Of a DNA stretch of 64,000 nucleotides, positions 47,201 to 60,887 are shown piece after piece. The notes beneath the pieces were generated by a model that was given only the letters and a program-made list of their open reading frames with translations, ran no database searches and was not told where the DNA came from. A program made the translations under genes and the position numbers. The DNA is from Rhodopseudomonas palustris (lineage in GTDB: Bacteria; Pseudomonadota; Alphaproteobacteria; Rhizobiales; Xanthobacteraceae), in the NCBI RefSeq assembly GCF_034479375.1, contig NZ_CP140155.1, positions 2,418,001 through 2,482,000 of the forward strand, in the 5' to 3' direction. Positions within the stretch are counted from its first letter, which is position 1, and each line of letters starts with the position of its first letter.

Positions 47201-49165
47201 ATGAAGCTGGGCAAAACCCAATCCCTGAGAGACGTCGCCGGCCTGGTCGGGGCCTGCGCCGTCACGATACTGGCCGTGATCATCATCTCGGCGCTGTATG
47301 TCGGCCGCGAGGTGTTCGTGCCGGTCGCGCTCGCGATCCTGCTCAGCTTCGTGCTGGCCCGCCCGGTCAATCTGTTGCAGTCGTGGCATGTGCCGCGCGC
47401 GATCGCCGCCATCGTCACCGTACTGCTCGCATTCGCGGTGATCTTCGCACTCGGAAGCCTGATCGCGACGCAGCTGTCGCGGCTGGCCGGCGATCTGCCG
47501 CAATATCAGTCGACGATCCAGTCCAAGATCACCTCGCTGCGCGGCGTCACCGGCGGCTCCACGACGCTGGAGCGGGCCGGCGGCATGTTGCAGGATCTCA
47601 GCAAGGAGCTCAACAAGCCGACCAATGCTCCCCCGCCGTCGCTGACCAATCCGCCGCCGAACACCTTGTCGTCGCGGCCCGTCACGCCCGTCCCGGTCGA
47701 AGTGCTGCAGCCCGATCCCGGGACCCTGGCCAATCTGCGCTCGCTGATCGCCCCGCTGGTGTCGCCGCTCGCCACCACCGGCATCATCGTGATCTTCGTT
47801 ATCTTCATTCTTCTGCAGCGGGAGGATCTGCGCAACCGGCTGATCCGTCTCGCCGGCGCGCATGATCTGCAGCGCACCACCGCGGCGCTCGACGATGCGG
47901 CCAGCCGGCTCAGCCGACTGTTTCTCAATCAGTTGCTGATCAATTCCGGGTTCGGCGTCCTGATCGGCATCGGACTTTGGATCATCGGCGTTCCGAGCCC
48001 CACGCTGTGGGGCATTCTGGCCGCAGTGCTTCGCTTCGTGCCGTATATCGGATCGATTATCGCCGCGGCCTTCCCACTGACACTGGCGGTCGCGGTCGAT
48101 CCCGGCTGGTCGATGCTGGTGTGGACGGCGCTGCTGTTCTTCGTGATCGAGCCTGCGATCGCCCATGCGATCGAACCGATGGTGTATGGCCGCAGCACCG
48201 GGCTGTCGCCGGTCGCCGTGGTGATCTCGGCGACCTTCTGGACCGCGCTGTGGGGGCCGATCGGCCTCGTGCTCGCGACGCCGCTGACGGTTTGTCTTGT
48301 GGTGCTGGGGCGGCATGTCGAGCGCCTTGCGTTCCTCGACGTGATGTTCGGGGATCGGCCCGCGCTGTCGCCGCCGGAGATCTTCTACCAGCGGATGCTG
48401 GCGGGAGATCCCACCGAAGCCGCCGAGAAGGCCGAGCAGTTCCTGAAGGAGCGCTCGCTGTCGTCCTACTACGACGACGTCGCCCTGAAGGGCCTGCAAC
48501 TTGCCCAGGCCGACCTCGACCGCGACGCCCTCGACCTGGTGCGGCTGACCAGGATCAAGGAGACGGTGCAGGAGTTTACTGACGACCTCACCGACGAGGT
48601 CGATCAGGAGCCGGACGGCGAACAGACCACCACCGACACCGAGGCGGCAGCCGCGGTGGAGGAGACGTCGGGCGACAGCGCCGGCGACGACATCCCGATG
48701 CTGAAGCCGAGCGATCTGAAGCAGGAATGGCAGGGCGAAGCGCCCGTGCTGTGCATCGGCGGGCGCAGCCAGCTGGACGAGGCCGCGGCGCTGATGCTGG
48801 CCCACCTCTGCCGCGTCCACGGCATCGGCGCCCGGGTCGAGCCGTCCAGCGCGCTGTCGACCAAGAACATTTTCGGCCTCGACGTGTCGAACGTCGCTCT
48901 GATCTGCCTGTCGTATCTGGAGGCGTCGAACACCGCCCATATCCGCTATGCCGTGCGCCGTCTGCGCCGCAAGGCGCCGCATGCGAAGATCATCGTGGCG
49001 CTGTGGTCGGCGGAAGACCCGAAGATTGCCGACACCAACGAGTCGGCGAAGGCGGATGCGACCATTCTGACGCTGCGGGACGCCGTGAAGTTCTGCGTCG
49101 AGGAGGCGCACGCCGCACCGCCGCCGCCGCAGACGATCGAAGTGCCTGCGCGCGCGGTCGTCTGA
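47201..49165 (+). CDS. AI-2E family transporter with a C-terminal cytosolic domain
   Basis: 654 aa from ATG 47201. Residues 15-370 form the AI-2E/PerM domain (VGREVFVPVALAILLSFVLARPVNLL, then RFVPYIGSIIAAAFP and AIEPMVYGRSTGLSPVAVVISATFWTALWGP). The family is typically 350-400 aa. A Pro/Ser stretch lies in the periplasmic loop. After residue 370 come a helical segment and an acidic linker (about 460-505). A Rossmann/flavodoxin-like domain follows at 512-640, starting APVLCIGGRSQLDEAAALML and continuing with VALICLSYLEASNTAHIRYAVRRL. That pattern resembles cobalamin-binding sensor domains, but no DxHxxG motif is visible. The substrate is unknown. Confidence 0.85.
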   Translation: MKLGKTQSLRDVAGLVGACAVTILAVIIISALYVGREVFVPVALAILLSFVLARPVNLLQSWHVPRAIAAIVTVLLAFAVIFALGSLIATQLSRLAGDLPQYQSTIQSKITSLRGVTGGSTTLERAGGMLQDLSKELNKPTNAPPPSLTNPPPNTLSSRPVTPVPVEVLQPDPGTLANLRSLIAPLVSPLATTGIIVIFVIFILLQREDLRNRLIRLAGAHDLQRTTAALDDAASRLSRLFLNQLLINSGFGVLIGIGLWIIGVPSPTLWGILAAVLRFVPYIGSIIAAAFPLTLAVAVDPGWSMLVWTALLFFVIEPAIAHAIEPMVYGRSTGLSPVAVVISATFWTALWGPIGLVLATPLTVCLVVLGRHVERLAFLDVMFGDRPALSPPEIFYQRMLAGDPTEAAEKAEQFLKERSLSSYYDDVALKGLQLAQADLDRDALDLVRLTRIKETVQEFTDDLTDEVDQEPDGEQTTTDTEAAAAVEETSGDSAGDDIPMLKPSDLKQEWQGEAPVLCIGGRSQLDEAAALMLAHLCRVHGIGARVEPSSALSTKNIFGLDVSNVALICLSYLEASNTAHIRYAVRRLRRKAPHAKIIVALWSAEDPKIADTNESAKADATILTLRDAVKFCVEEAHAAPPPPQTIEVPARAVV

Positions 49166-49199
49166 GCGGTCGCCCCGATGCCGTCATTCACGCCAAGCA

Positions 49200-49315
49200 T
49201 CGTCATTCCGGACGCCGTGGAGCGGCGATCCGGAAGCTCGAAGTTGTCTGACGTTTTTCGTGACAAGCTCGGGATTCCGGGTTCGCGAGCTTTCGCTCGC
49301 GCCCCGGAATGACGG
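49200..49315. repeat. Dispersed inverted repeat, CGTCATTCCGGACGCC family
   Basis: CGTCATTCCGGACGCCGTGG at the left and CGCGCCCCGGAATGACGG at the right, inner CTCGGGATTCCGGG arms. It lies between the transporter and the remnant of the acetyltransferase gene. Confidence 0.75.
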
Positions 49316-49325
49316 CGGGAGCTAA

Positions 49326-49456
49326 CTACTTCGCCGCCCGCCGATAGTGATAGCGATACAGCTCAGTGTCCAGGCCGGGGCTGGATGGGCGCTACGCAGC
49401 GCCGGCCAGGCGTCGAGGCAGGCCTGCTCGACCCGCCACGCCAGCGCCGGCGACAT
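49326..49456 (-). pseudogene. Remnant of a GNAT acetyltransferase gene
   Basis: The strand reads MSPALAWRVEQACLDAWPAL from ATG 49456, an N-terminus I associate with a GNAT family (VExACLxAWPAL). After about 25 codons it passes, in another frame, into ELYRYHYRRAAK and a stop at 49326, a typical C-terminus (LYRYHYR). Only about 130 bp remain of a gene that should be some 700 bp, so an internal deletion with loss of frame is inferred. It lies 9 bp after the alaS stop, in the same orientation. Confidence 0.6.
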
Positions 49457-49465
49457 CGGACCGGC

Positions 49466-52141
<2,676 letters not shown>

Positions 52142-52372
52142 GTTCGTCCAATCGTCCGGGATGCCCGCGAAATGCCGGCTGGGTCCACCGCTGTCCGGGT
52201 GCCCAGCCTTTTAGACGCGAGGCCGCGCGCTGTCCAGAAAGTGGGCATGGATTCAGTTGTTTGCCACCTGCCCGGGGGGTTTGCGGGCGGCCGCGAAGAC
52301 CCGTTGATAGCTCGCTGCACTGCGTTGACAGCCTTGCTGAAGCCGTGTTTGTGTCCTACTTGTTGAGACTAA

Positions 52373-52557
52373 GTCGCGTCGGGAGAGATCGGCCCAATTC
52401 TTCAGTGAAGGGGGCCGGCGCCGAAGGAGCAACCGCCCCGGAAACTCTCAGGCAAACGGACCGCGCGACAGGATGACATCTGGAAAGAGACCCGGTCGGG
52501 CGCAAGCCCGCTGCGGGTCCGCCGACGGGATAATGCTCTCAGGCACAGCGACAGATG
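52373..52557 (+). ncRNA. Tandem glycine riboswitch of the gcv operon
   Basis: Two glycine aptamers. Aptamer 1 (52373-52469) is closed by GTCGCG/CGCGAC and contains GGGAGAGAT, GCCGAAGGAGCAA and AACTCTCAGGCAAA. A 7-base linker separates it from aptamer 2 (52477-52557), which is closed by CATCTG/CAGATG and contains AAGAGACC, GCCGACGG and TGCTCTCAGGCAC. The sequences are those of the known glycine riboswitch; both aptamers lie 51 bp before gcvT. In this class glycine binding turns the operon on. A TTGACA at 52325 could be the -35 element. Confidence 0.92.
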
Positions 52558-52608
52558 GGGCTCGAATGGTGACGAGAAATAGGTCTCGGGAACCGTGGGA
52601 GCCTGGAA

Positions 52609-53757
52609 ATGCTGGCCCGTGACGATTCTGCTGCTCTGAAACGAACCCCGCTCCACGCGCTGCATCTGGCGCGCGGTGGAAAGATGGTGCCGTTCGCGGG
52701 CTACGACATGCCTGTGCAATACGCGCCTGGCGTGCTGAAGGAACATCTCCACACCCGCGCCGGCGCCGGCCTGTTCGACGTGTCGCATATGGGCCAGATC
52801 GAGTTGCGCGCCAAATCCGGCAAGCTCGACGACGCCGCCCGTGCGCTGGAAGCGCTGGTTCCCCAGGACATCGCCGCGCTCGCTCAGGGCCGCCAGCGCT
52901 ACGCGCAGTTCACCAACGAATCCGGCGGCATCCTCGACGACCTGATGGTCACCAATCTCGGCGACCGGCTGTTCCTGGTGGTCAACGCCGCCTGCAAGGC
53001 CGAGGACGAGGCGCATCTGCGGGCGCATCTGTCGGAGACGTGCGAGATCACCACGCTGCCCGCGCGCGCGCTGCTGGCGCTGCAGGGGCCGAAGGCCGAA
53101 GCCGCACTGGCGAAATTCTGTGCAGACGTCACCCGGCTGAAATTCATGGACGTCGCCGAACTCGGCCTGAACGGCCTGCCCTGCATCGTCTCGCGCTCCG
53201 GCTACACCGGCGAGGACGGCTTCGAGATTTCGGTGCCGGCCGACGGCGCCGAAGCCTTCGCGCAGGCGCTGCTGGGCAATCCCGACGTCCTGCCGATCGG
53301 GCTCGGCGCCCGCGACAGCCTGCGGCTCGAAGCCGGGCTTTGCCTTTACGGCCACGACATCGACACCACGACCACGCCGGTCGAGGGCGGGCTGAGCTGG
53401 TCGATCCAGAAAAGCCGCCGGTCCGGCGGCGCGCGGCCGGGCGGCTTTCTCGGCTCGGACGCAATCCTGGCGCAGCTCGATGGCGGCACGGTCCACACCC
53501 GCGTCGGCCTGCGGCCGGAAGGCCGCGCCCCGGTGCGCGAAGGCGCAGCGCTGTATGACAGCGCCGACGCGACCGAGGCGATCGGGAAAGTCACCTCGGG
53601 CGGCTTCGGCCCCAGCCTGAACGCGCCGGTGGCGATGGGCTATCTGCCGACCGCCCAAGCCGCGCGCGACACCCTTGTGTTTGCCGAAGTGCGCGGCCAG
53701 CGATTGCCGCTGCGCGTCGCTTCGATGCCTTTCGTTCCGAACACCTACAAGCGCTGA
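52609..53757 (+). CDS. gcvT: Glycine cleavage system T protein (aminomethyltransferase)
   Basis: 382 aa. Transfers the methylene group from the aminomethyl-lipoyl arm of H protein to tetrahydrofolate, releasing ammonia. The FAGYDMPVQY, FDVSHMGQI and SRSGYTGEDGFEI segments are conserved; the folate and catalytic Asp lie in the first half. The gene is first in the operon, with the riboswitch upstream and gcvH 9 bp downstream. Confidence 0.96.
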   Translation: MLARDDSAALKRTPLHALHLARGGKMVPFAGYDMPVQYAPGVLKEHLHTRAGAGLFDVSHMGQIELRAKSGKLDDAARALEALVPQDIAALAQGRQRYAQFTNESGGILDDLMVTNLGDRLFLVVNAACKAEDEAHLRAHLSETCEITTLPARALLALQGPKAEAALAKFCADVTRLKFMDVAELGLNGLPCIVSRSGYTGEDGFEISVPADGAEAFAQALLGNPDVLPIGLGARDSLRLEAGLCLYGHDIDTTTTPVEGGLSWSIQKSRRSGGARPGGFLGSDAILAQLDGGTVHTRVGLRPEGRAPVREGAALYDSADATEAIGKVTSGGFGPSLNAPVAMGYLPTAQAARDTLVFAEVRGQRLPLRVASMPFVPNTYKR

Positions 53758-53766
53758 GGAATCCGC

Positions 53767-54132
53767 ATGACCACGCTCTACACCTCCGATCACGAATGGC
53801 TGAAGATCGAGGGCGACGTCGCCACCATCGGCATCACCGACTACGCGCAGGAACAGCTCGGCGACGTGGTGTTCGTCGAGCTGCCGAAGGTCGGCCGCAG
53901 CGTCAAGAAGGCCGAGGCCGCAGCCGTGGTCGAATCGGTCAAGGCCGCCTCCGACGTCTACGCGCCGATCACCGGCGAGGTCCTCGAAGTCAACGAGACG
54001 CTCGGCACCGAGCCCGGGCTGGTGAATTCCGACGCCGGCGGAGCGGCGTGGTTCTTCAAGCTGAAGATCGCCGACAAAAGCGAACTCGACGGCCTGATGG
54101 ACGAAGCCGCCTACAAGGCCCACACGGCCTGA
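53767..54132 (+). CDS. gcvH: Glycine cleavage system H protein
   Basis: 121 aa. Carries the lipoyl arm on Lys59 in [12 protein letters not shown], shuttling the aminomethyl group between GcvP, GcvT and Gcv[41 protein letters not shown] is the standard N-terminal half. A dispersed repeat separates it from gcvP. Confidence 0.97.
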   Translation: MTTLYTSDHEWLKIEGDVATIGITDYAQEQLGDVVFVELPKVGRSVKKAEAAAVVESVKAASDVYAPITGEVLEVNETLGTEPGLVNSDAGGAAWFFKLKIADKSELDGLMDEAAYKAHTA

Positions 54133-54140
54133 TACCAAGC

Positions 54141-54270
54141 CGTCATGCCCGGGCTTGTCCCGCCTGCGGGGCCGAAGCCCCTTCGGCGCGGCGAAGGCCC
54201 GGGCATCCACGCCCTTGGCGTATCGATGGCTGCAAGACGTGGATGGCCGGGACGAGCCCGGCCATGACGG
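54141..54270. repeat. Dispersed inverted repeat inside the gcv operon
   Basis: CCGTCATGCCCGGGCTTGTCC type left arm and GGACGAGCCCGGCCATGACGG right arm, with CTGCGGGGCCGAAGCCCCTTCGGC in the middle. It lies between gcvH and gcvP. Confidence 0.8.
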
Positions 54271-54353
54271 AAGAACGATAAATGTGAGTAGTTGAGCGAC
54301 CTCTGAAAGCGCGGCGCGCGTTTCAGTCAGTCTTGAAGGACCAGGAGCATCGC

Positions 54354-57248
54354 ATGCCGAATCGCCGCCCGATCGACGCTGCAAACGACTTCGTGCGACG
54401 CCATATCGGCCCGTCGCCGCAGGACATCGCGACGATGCTGACGACGGTCGGCGCCGGCAGCCTCGACCAGCTGATGGCCGAGACGCTGCCTTATGCGATC
54501 CGCATCAAGGAGCCGCTGTCGCTCGGCGCGCCGCTGTCGGAGACCGACGCGCTGGCGCATATGACCGAGCTGGCGGCGAAGAACCAAGTGTTCACCTCGC
54601 TGATCGGGCAAGGTTACTCCGGCACGATCCTGCCGACCGTGATCCAGCGCAACATTCTGGAAAATCCCGCCTGGTACACGGCCTACACGCCGTATCAGCC
54701 GGAGATCAGCCAGGGTCGGCTGGAGGCGCTGTTCAACTTCCAGACCATGATCTGCGACCTCACCGGGCTCGACGTCGCCAACGCCTCGCTGCTGGATGAA
54801 GCGACCGCGGCGGCGGAGGCGATGGCGCTGGTGGAGCGCGCCGCTGCCAAGAAGACCAAGGCGTTCTTCGTCGATCGCGACACACATCCGCAGACGCTGG
54901 CGGTGCTGCGCACCCGCGCCGAGCCGCTCGGCTGGTCGATCATCGTCGGCGATCCGGAGACCGAGCTCGAAGCCGCCGACGTGTTCGGCGCGCTGCTGCA
55001 ATATCCCGGCTCGTCGGGCGCCTTGCGCGACCCGCGCGCCGCGATCGCGACGCTGCACGCCAAGGGCGCGCTGGCGGTGGTCGCCGCCGATCTGCTGGCG
55101 CTGACGCTGATCGCCTCGCCGGGCGAACTCGGCGCCGACATCGCGATCGGCTCGGCGCAGCGCTTCGGCGTGCCGATGGGCTATGGCGGCCCGCATGCCG
55201 GCTACATGGCGGCGCGCGACAGCCTCAAGCGCAGCCTGCCCGGCCGCATCGTCGGCCTGTCGATCGACAGCCACGGCCAGCCGGCGTATCGGCTGGCGCT
55301 GCAGACCCGCGAACAGCACATCCGCCGCGAGAAGGCGACCTCGAACATCTGCACCGCGCAGGTGCTGCTGGCGGTGATAGCCTCGATGTATGCGGTGTAT
55401 CACGGCCCCGACGGGCTCAAGGCGATCGCGCGCCGGGTGCACCGTCGCACCGCGACGCTGGCGGCCGGGCTGAAGCGGCTCGGCTTCGCGCCGGTCAACG
55501 AGACTTACTTCGATACGCTGACGATCGAGGTTGGCGACAAGCGCAACGCCATCGTCGCGCGCGCCGAGGCCGACAAGATCAACCTGCGCATCGGCGCGAA
55601 TTCGCTCGGCATCGCGCTCGACGAAACCACCACGCAAGCGACCGTCGAGGCTCTGTGGCGCGCGTTCGGCGGATCGCTCGACTATGCGAGCGTCGAGCGC
55701 GACGCGGCCGACACGCTGCCCGCAGCGCTGACGCGCAGCGGCGACTACCTGACGCAGGCGGTGTTCAAGGACTATCGCTCCGAGACCGAACTGCTGCGCT
55801 ACATGCGCAAGCTCAGCGACCGCGATCTGGCACTCGACCGCGCGATGATTCCGCTCGGCTCCTGCACCATGAAGCTCAATGCCACCACCGAGATGATGCC
55901 GCTGACCTGGCCGGCCTTCGGCAGCCTGCATCCGTTCGTGCCGCGCGCGCAGGCGGAAGGCTATCACGAGATGTTCGCGCGGCTGGAAGCCTGGCTCGCC
56001 GAGATCACCGGCTATGATGCGGTGTCGCTGCAGCCGAACTCCGGCGCGCAGGGAGAATATGCCGGCCTGCTGGCGATCCGCGGCTATCACCAGGCGCGGG
56101 GCGAGCCGCATCGCAAGATCTGCCTGATCCCCTCCTCCGCGCACGGCACCAATCCGGCCTCCGCGGCGATGACCGGAATGGACGTCGTCGTCGTCGCCTG
56201 CAACAGCCATGGCGACGTCGACGTCGACGATCTGCGCGCCAAGGCGGAGAAGCATTCGGCCGAGCTCGCCGCGGTGATGATCACCTACCCGTCGACCCAC
56301 GGCGTGTTCGAGGAGCATATCCGCGACATCTGCGACATCGTCCACGCCCATGGCGGGCAGGTCTATCTCGACGGCGCCAATCTCAACGCGCAGGTCGGCC
56401 TCGCCCGCCCCGGCGACTACGGCGCCGATGTCAGCCACCTCAATCTGCACAAGACTTTCTGCATTCCGCACGGCGGCGGCGGCCCGGGCATGGGGCCGAT
56501 CGGCGTCAAGGCGCATCTGGCGCCGTTCCTGCCGGGGCACCCGGCCGAGGGCGAGCCGTTGAACGGCGTGCTGCACGGCGGCGGCACGGTGTCGGCCGCG
56601 CCCTACGGCTCGGCGTCGATCCTGACGATCTCCTACATCTACATCCTGATGATGGGCGGCGAAGGTCTCAAGCGCGCCACCGAAATCGCGATCCTCAACG
56701 CCAACTACATCGCCGCAAAGCTGCAGCCGCATTTCCCGGTGCTGTATCGCAATTTGCGCGGCCGCGTCGCACATGAATGCATCGTCGATCCGCGGGCGCT
56801 GAAGACCACCACCGGGGTGACGGTGGACGACATCGCCAAGCGGCTGATCGACTACGGCTTCCATGCACCGACAATGAGCTTCCCGGTGCCGGGCACGCTG
56901 ATGATCGAGCCGACCGAATCCGAATCCAAGGCGGAGATCGACCGGTTCTGCGAGGCGATGATCGCGATCCGGCACGAGATCGCGCAGATCGAGGACGGCC
57001 GCTTCAAGGTCGAGGCGTCGCCGTTGCGGTTTGCGCCGCATACCGTGCACGACGTCACCAGCGCCGAATGGACCCGGCCCTATCCGCGCACCGAGGGCTG
57101 CTTCCCGGCCCCGAACTCGCGCACCGACAAATACTGGTGCCCGGTCGGCCGCGTCGACAACGTCTATGGCGACCGCAACCTGGTGTGCGCGTGCCCGCCG
57201 ATCGAGGACTACGCGCTGGCCGCGGACTACGCGCGCGCGGCGGAGTAA
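54354..57248 (+). CDS. gcvP: Glycine dehydrogenase (decarboxylating), P protein
   Basis: 964 aa, the single-chain homodimeric type. PLP enzyme that decarboxylates glycine and attaches the aminomethyl group to H protein. The N-terminal half carries [17 protein letters not shown] and ending [13 protein letters not shown]; the catalytic half carries PLP-Lys700 in [17 protein letters not shown] and [16 protein letters not shown] 54354 is chosen over TTG 54333 because AGGAG lies 7 bases before it. The lpd gene for the L protein is not in the window. Confidence 0.97.
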   Translation: MPNRRPIDAANDFVRRHIGPSPQDIATMLTTVGAGSLDQLMAETLPYAIRIKEPLSLGAPLSETDALAHMTELAAKNQVFTSLIGQGYSGTILPTVIQRNILENPAWYTAYTPYQPEISQGRLEALFNFQTMICDLTGLDVANASLLDEATAAAEAMALVERAAAKKTKAFFVDRDTHPQTLAVLRTRAEPLGWSIIVGDPETELEAADVFGALLQYPGSSGALRDPRAAIATLHAKGALAVVAADLLALTLIASPGELGADIAIGSAQRFGVPMGYGGPHAGYMAARDSLKRSLPGRIVGLSIDSHGQPAYRLALQTREQHIRREKATSNICTAQVLLAVIASMYAVYHGPDGLKAIARRVHRRTATLAAGLKRLGFAPVNETYFDTLTIEVGDKRNAIVARAEADKINLRIGANSLGIALDETTTQATVEALWRAFGGSLDYASVERDAADTLPAALTRSGDYLTQAVFKDYRSETELLRYMRKLSDRDLALDRAMIPLGSCTMKLNATTEMMPLTWPAFGSLHPFVPRAQAEGYHEMFARLEAWLAEITGYDAVSLQPNSGAQGEYAGLLAIRGYHQARGEPHRKICLIPSSAHGTNPASAAMTGMDVVVVACNSHGDVDVDDLRAKAEKHSAELAAVMITYPSTHGVFEEHIRDICDIVHAHGGQVYLDGANLNAQVGLARPGDYGADVSHLNLHKTFCIPHGGGGPGMGPIGVKAHLAPFLPGHPAEGEPLNGVLHGGGTVSAAPYGSASILTISYIYILMMGGEGLKRATEIAILNANYIAAKLQPHFPVLYRNLRGRVAHECIVDPRALKTTTGVTVDDIAKRLIDYGFHAPTMSFPVPGTLMIEPTESESKAEIDRFCEAMIAIRHEIAQIEDGRFKVEASPLRFAPHTVHDVTSAEWTRPYPRTEGCFPAPNSRTDKYWCPVGRVDNVYGDRNLVCACPPIEDYALAADYARAAE

Positions 57249-57309
57249 GCGCGGACGGCGAAATCAGCACGGGCGGAAGAGTCCTCACCGCGCGATGCCA
57301 CGCAACAGG

Positions 57310-57563
57310 GTGTCATCACCCGCGACAGCGGGTGATCCAGTATCGCAAAGCGTCTGGGCAACGCACGACAGCTCAACACGCGCTCTGGAATACCGGGTCG
57401 CCGCCTTCGCGGGCGATGACGGCTGAGAGCGGCGCGGGTCATCACTTCAACAAGACACGTCATTGCCGGGCTCGATCCGGCAATCCATCCTCATCGCAAG
57501 ATGCCTTGCTTTCAGCGCGCTGCGCACGCGATGGATGCGCGGGTCAAGCCCGCGCATGACGGC
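57310..57563. repeat. Two dispersed inverted repeats
   Basis: GTGTCATCACCCGCGACAGC...GGGCGATGACGG (57310-57423) and CGTCATTGCCGGGCTCGATC...CCCGCGCATGACGG (57457-57563). They fill the 470-bp gap between the converging gcvP and recA genes, which holds no gene. Confidence 0.75.
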
Positions 57564-57692
57564 TGAGTTTGCTGCTCAGCGCCGCCTCATCGAGACGCAA
57601 ACAAGACATCTCAAAAAAGGTGCGGCGAGCGCTACGGGGGCCCCGGCAACAGGGGTCCGCGGCGCCCGCCGGCTTTAACTCTTGACGGCTCC

Positions 57693-57710
57693 GGCCGGCT
57701 GACGCCGGCC
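57693..57710 (-). terminator. Possible recA terminator hairpin
   Basis: GGCCGGC-TGAC-GCCGGCC (plus strand) forms a 7-bp stem 9 bp beyond the recA stop. There is no T-run on the minus strand, so it is a weak candidate. Confidence 0.35.
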
Positions 57711-57718
57711 GCGATGCC

Positions 57719-58813
<1,095 letters not shown>

Positions 58814-58880
58814 ATGAAGCTCCTTATGAACGGGATTCGCCGGTGGGACAAACCGCGCCGACCCATGGCCGACAGAAATC

Positions 58881-58916
58881 ATCGTACCCTATTTGTTCTC
58901 AGTTCGCAATATGTTC
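58881..58916 (-). promoter_or_regulatory. recA promoter with LexA (SOS) box
   Basis: On the minus strand: -35 TTGCGA (58904-58909), 17-bp spacer, -10 TACGAT (58881-58886). GAAC-ATATTGC-GAAC (58902-58916) covers the -35 element, so LexA would block RNA polymerase. This is the alphaproteobacterial LexA site (GTTC-N7-GTTC). Confidence 0.88.
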
Positions 58917-59185
58917 CTTCTGCGGGACGGCCGCATTTGACGCCTTTTGTCCGAATTCAGATGGATAGGCGTTGTCCTACCCGAGAAAGCCCCCTTCAGG
59001 CCTGCCCGCCGCGCATTGGATGCGACCGGCGATCGGCGCAAGTTCGGGCCACTGTGGGCGCGATGCGCCGGGCCGACCGCAATTGCGCCGAGAGAAACGT
59101 CCGATCACGCGAAAGCGATCAGAACTTCTTCCATGAGTTGATCTGCGACAATGTAACAGCCAGCGAGACATGCTCCTTTCGTCGA

Positions 59186-59437
59186 ATGTGGCAACCGATC
59201 GGGACCGAGAACTACGACGTGCAGCTCGAGTTGGCGGTGATCACCGATGGCAACGTGAGTTGGAGCTCGGGTCCATGCCGGCGGGTGGTCGGCGGATGGG
59301 TCCATTGCGACACCCATGAATTCGTGACGCAATTACCGACGCATTGGCGGGCGTCCCGAACGGCCTGTCCGTTCGGCTGCGCGCTGGCGCCGGACACCCC
59401 GCCGCCGGGGGCCGCACCACCGCCGACCGACAGCTGA
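59186..59437 (+). CDS. Small hypothetical protein (MWQPI family)
   Basis: 83 aa starting MWQPIGTENYDVQLELAVIT, a pattern I know from small Rhizobiales proteins (MWQPIETAPFD..., ending PTHWR). GWVHCDTHEFVTQLPTHWR is the second conserved block. The C-terminus is Pro/Ala-rich. No ribosome site is obvious. Function unknown. From 58930 to 59185 I see nothing else. Confidence 0.65.
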   Translation: MWQPIGTENYDVQLELAVITDGNVSWSSGPCRRVVGGWVHCDTHEFVTQLPTHWRASRTACPFGCALAPDTPPPGAAPPPTDS

Positions 59438-59589
59438 CCGCGCCGCGGTCTGCATCCCGTCGACCGTTGCGACGGACGCCGCGCCGTGCCCCCGTGGCTC
59501 CGCGCCGCGGGCAACGCAAGCCCGGCGAGGCACCGGTGGCGCCCGGCCTCGTTCATCGATTCTCAACGCTCCCCGCGCAGAACTGCTGC

Positions 59590-59853
59590 ATGACGATGCA
59601 GCTCGCCCCACCCAAATCGCCGGACAAGATCCGGGTGCTGTGCACCAAATGCCGCGTGCCGTTTCGTGAGAAGATCAGGAACGTCCGCGAGGGCACTCAG
59701 GTGCAGTGCCCGAACTGCAACAAGCTGATCACCTTCTCGACCGACTCCGCCGATCTCGGCGTGCAGCGCGCGTTCACCGAGGTCCGCCGGATCAAGAACG
59801 GCATGATGCTGTCGATCCACCGCAGCGGCGACGACGGCGGCTACAGCGGGTGA
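59590..59853 (+). CDS. Small zinc-ribbon protein
   Basis: 87 aa from ATG 59590 (ATG 59596 is an alternative). CTKCRVPF and CPNCNKLITF, 23 residues apart, form a four-cysteine zinc ribbon similar to the MJ0042-type finger. The rest is basic and helical. It may bind nucleic acid or a protein partner; no family with a known role is recognised. Confidence 0.7.
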   Translation: MTMQLAPPKSPDKIRVLCTKCRVPFREKIRNVREGTQVQCPNCNKLITFSTDSADLGVQRAFTEVRRIKNGMMLSIHRSGDDGGYSG

Positions 59854-59926
59854 GTACGCCCGGCGCGGCCGTGTCGCGTGGTGATGCGTTCGCGCGCCCG
59901 TCGTTGCGTGCGGCACCGCACCTCGA

Positions 59927-60109
59927 TCAGCGCAGACTGGTGACGCCCCACATTAGCAGCAACATCGCCGGCACGCAGGGCGCGGCCCACATCGCCCATG
60001 TCGTCACGCCCTTCGCCACGCTTTGACGAAACGCCGCGATCAGCCGATAGGTCACGATGATCCAGGGCAAAACAAGTCCGATCAGAATGGCGTCGACGTA
60101 CCAGCTCAT
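59927..60109 (-). CDS. Small two-helix membrane protein
   Basis: 60 aa, mostly hydrophobic: helix 1 about 5-25 (DAILIGLVLPWIIVTYRLIAAF), helix 2 about 38-58 (WAMWAAPCVPAMLLLMWGV). GAGGA stands 9 bases before ATG 60109. Function unknown; it is divergent from the receiver-domain gene. Confidence 0.55.
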   Translation of the reverse strand: MSWYVDAILIGLVLPWIIVTYRLIAAFRQSVAKGVTTWAMWAAPCVPAMLLLMWGVTSLR

Positions 60110-60242
60110 CTGTAGCGATCCTCGCGCTGTTCACGATTGCTTTAGCCTGTCGGCATAGGACGGCCATCCGCAATTGGAATCATGGCCGCCGTCCCCGGCC
60201 GATCCCACGCCACGGAACTTCGGGAGCCGGCGCGACTTATCG

Positions 60243-60680
60243 ATGCGCATCATTGATTTCGCCCGAGGCAGGGGAACGTTGTTGGACCATTCCATCGTCG
60301 TCCTGGTCGTCGAAGACGACCCGATGATTCAGAGCGTCGTGCAGGAAGCCCTCGAAGAAGGCGGTTTCGACGCGGTGATTGCTTCCTCGGGTGAGGAGGC
60401 CGTGAAACTACTCGACGATCTGCAGCGCTTTCGCGCATTGCTGACCGACGTCAATCTCGGCCGCGACCGAATGGACGGCTGGGACGTCGGCCGCTTCGTC
60501 CGCGAGGCCGATCCGGCCTTTCCGGTGATCTACATGACCGGCGACAGCGCGGCCGAATGGGCCGCCCGCGGCGTGCCCGGAAGCCTGCTGCTCACCAAGC
60601 CGTTCGCGCCATCGCAGGTGATCGCCGCCGTGACGCAGCTTCTCAACAACGCCAATCCCGCCGTGCCGCCGACCGCGTGA
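60243..60680 (+). CDS. Single-domain response regulator (receiver only)
   Basis: 145 aa from ATG 60243; a TTG after the AGGGGAACG stretch (60279-60284) would also fit. Receiver domain: LVVEDDPMIQSVV acidic pair, phosphoacceptor Asp in LLTDVNLG, Thr/Tyr in MTGDSA, and conserved Lys in LLTKPF. There is no output domain, so it probably acts through a partner histidine kinase; none is adjacent. Confidence 0.88.
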   Translation: MRIIDFARGRGTLLDHSIVVLVVEDDPMIQSVVQEALEEGGFDAVIASSGEEAVKLLDDLQRFRALLTDVNLGRDRMDGWDVGRFVREADPAFPVIYMTGDSAAEWAARGVPGSLLLTKPFAPSQVIAAVTQLLNNANPAVPPTA

Positions 60681-60887
60681 CGCTGCTGCCTCGCTGAGGC
60701 GAAGCCCCCGAACTCGAGCAGCCTTCTGCCAGTCGTTCCCGGACAGCGTCCGTCGATTTACGGCACGGCTCGCCGCGACTTCGGATCGACAGCGATTCGC
60801 AGTCAGATATTATTCCAGCAACCGCATCGCGCCTTTCCACACCAGTCTCGAGCCGGTCGAGTCGGCATGAAAACAACGGGGAGATTC

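Noticed and set aside
54327..57050. 907-codon frame opposite gcvP
   Set aside because: Same reason; gcvP has intact active-site motifs on the other strand.
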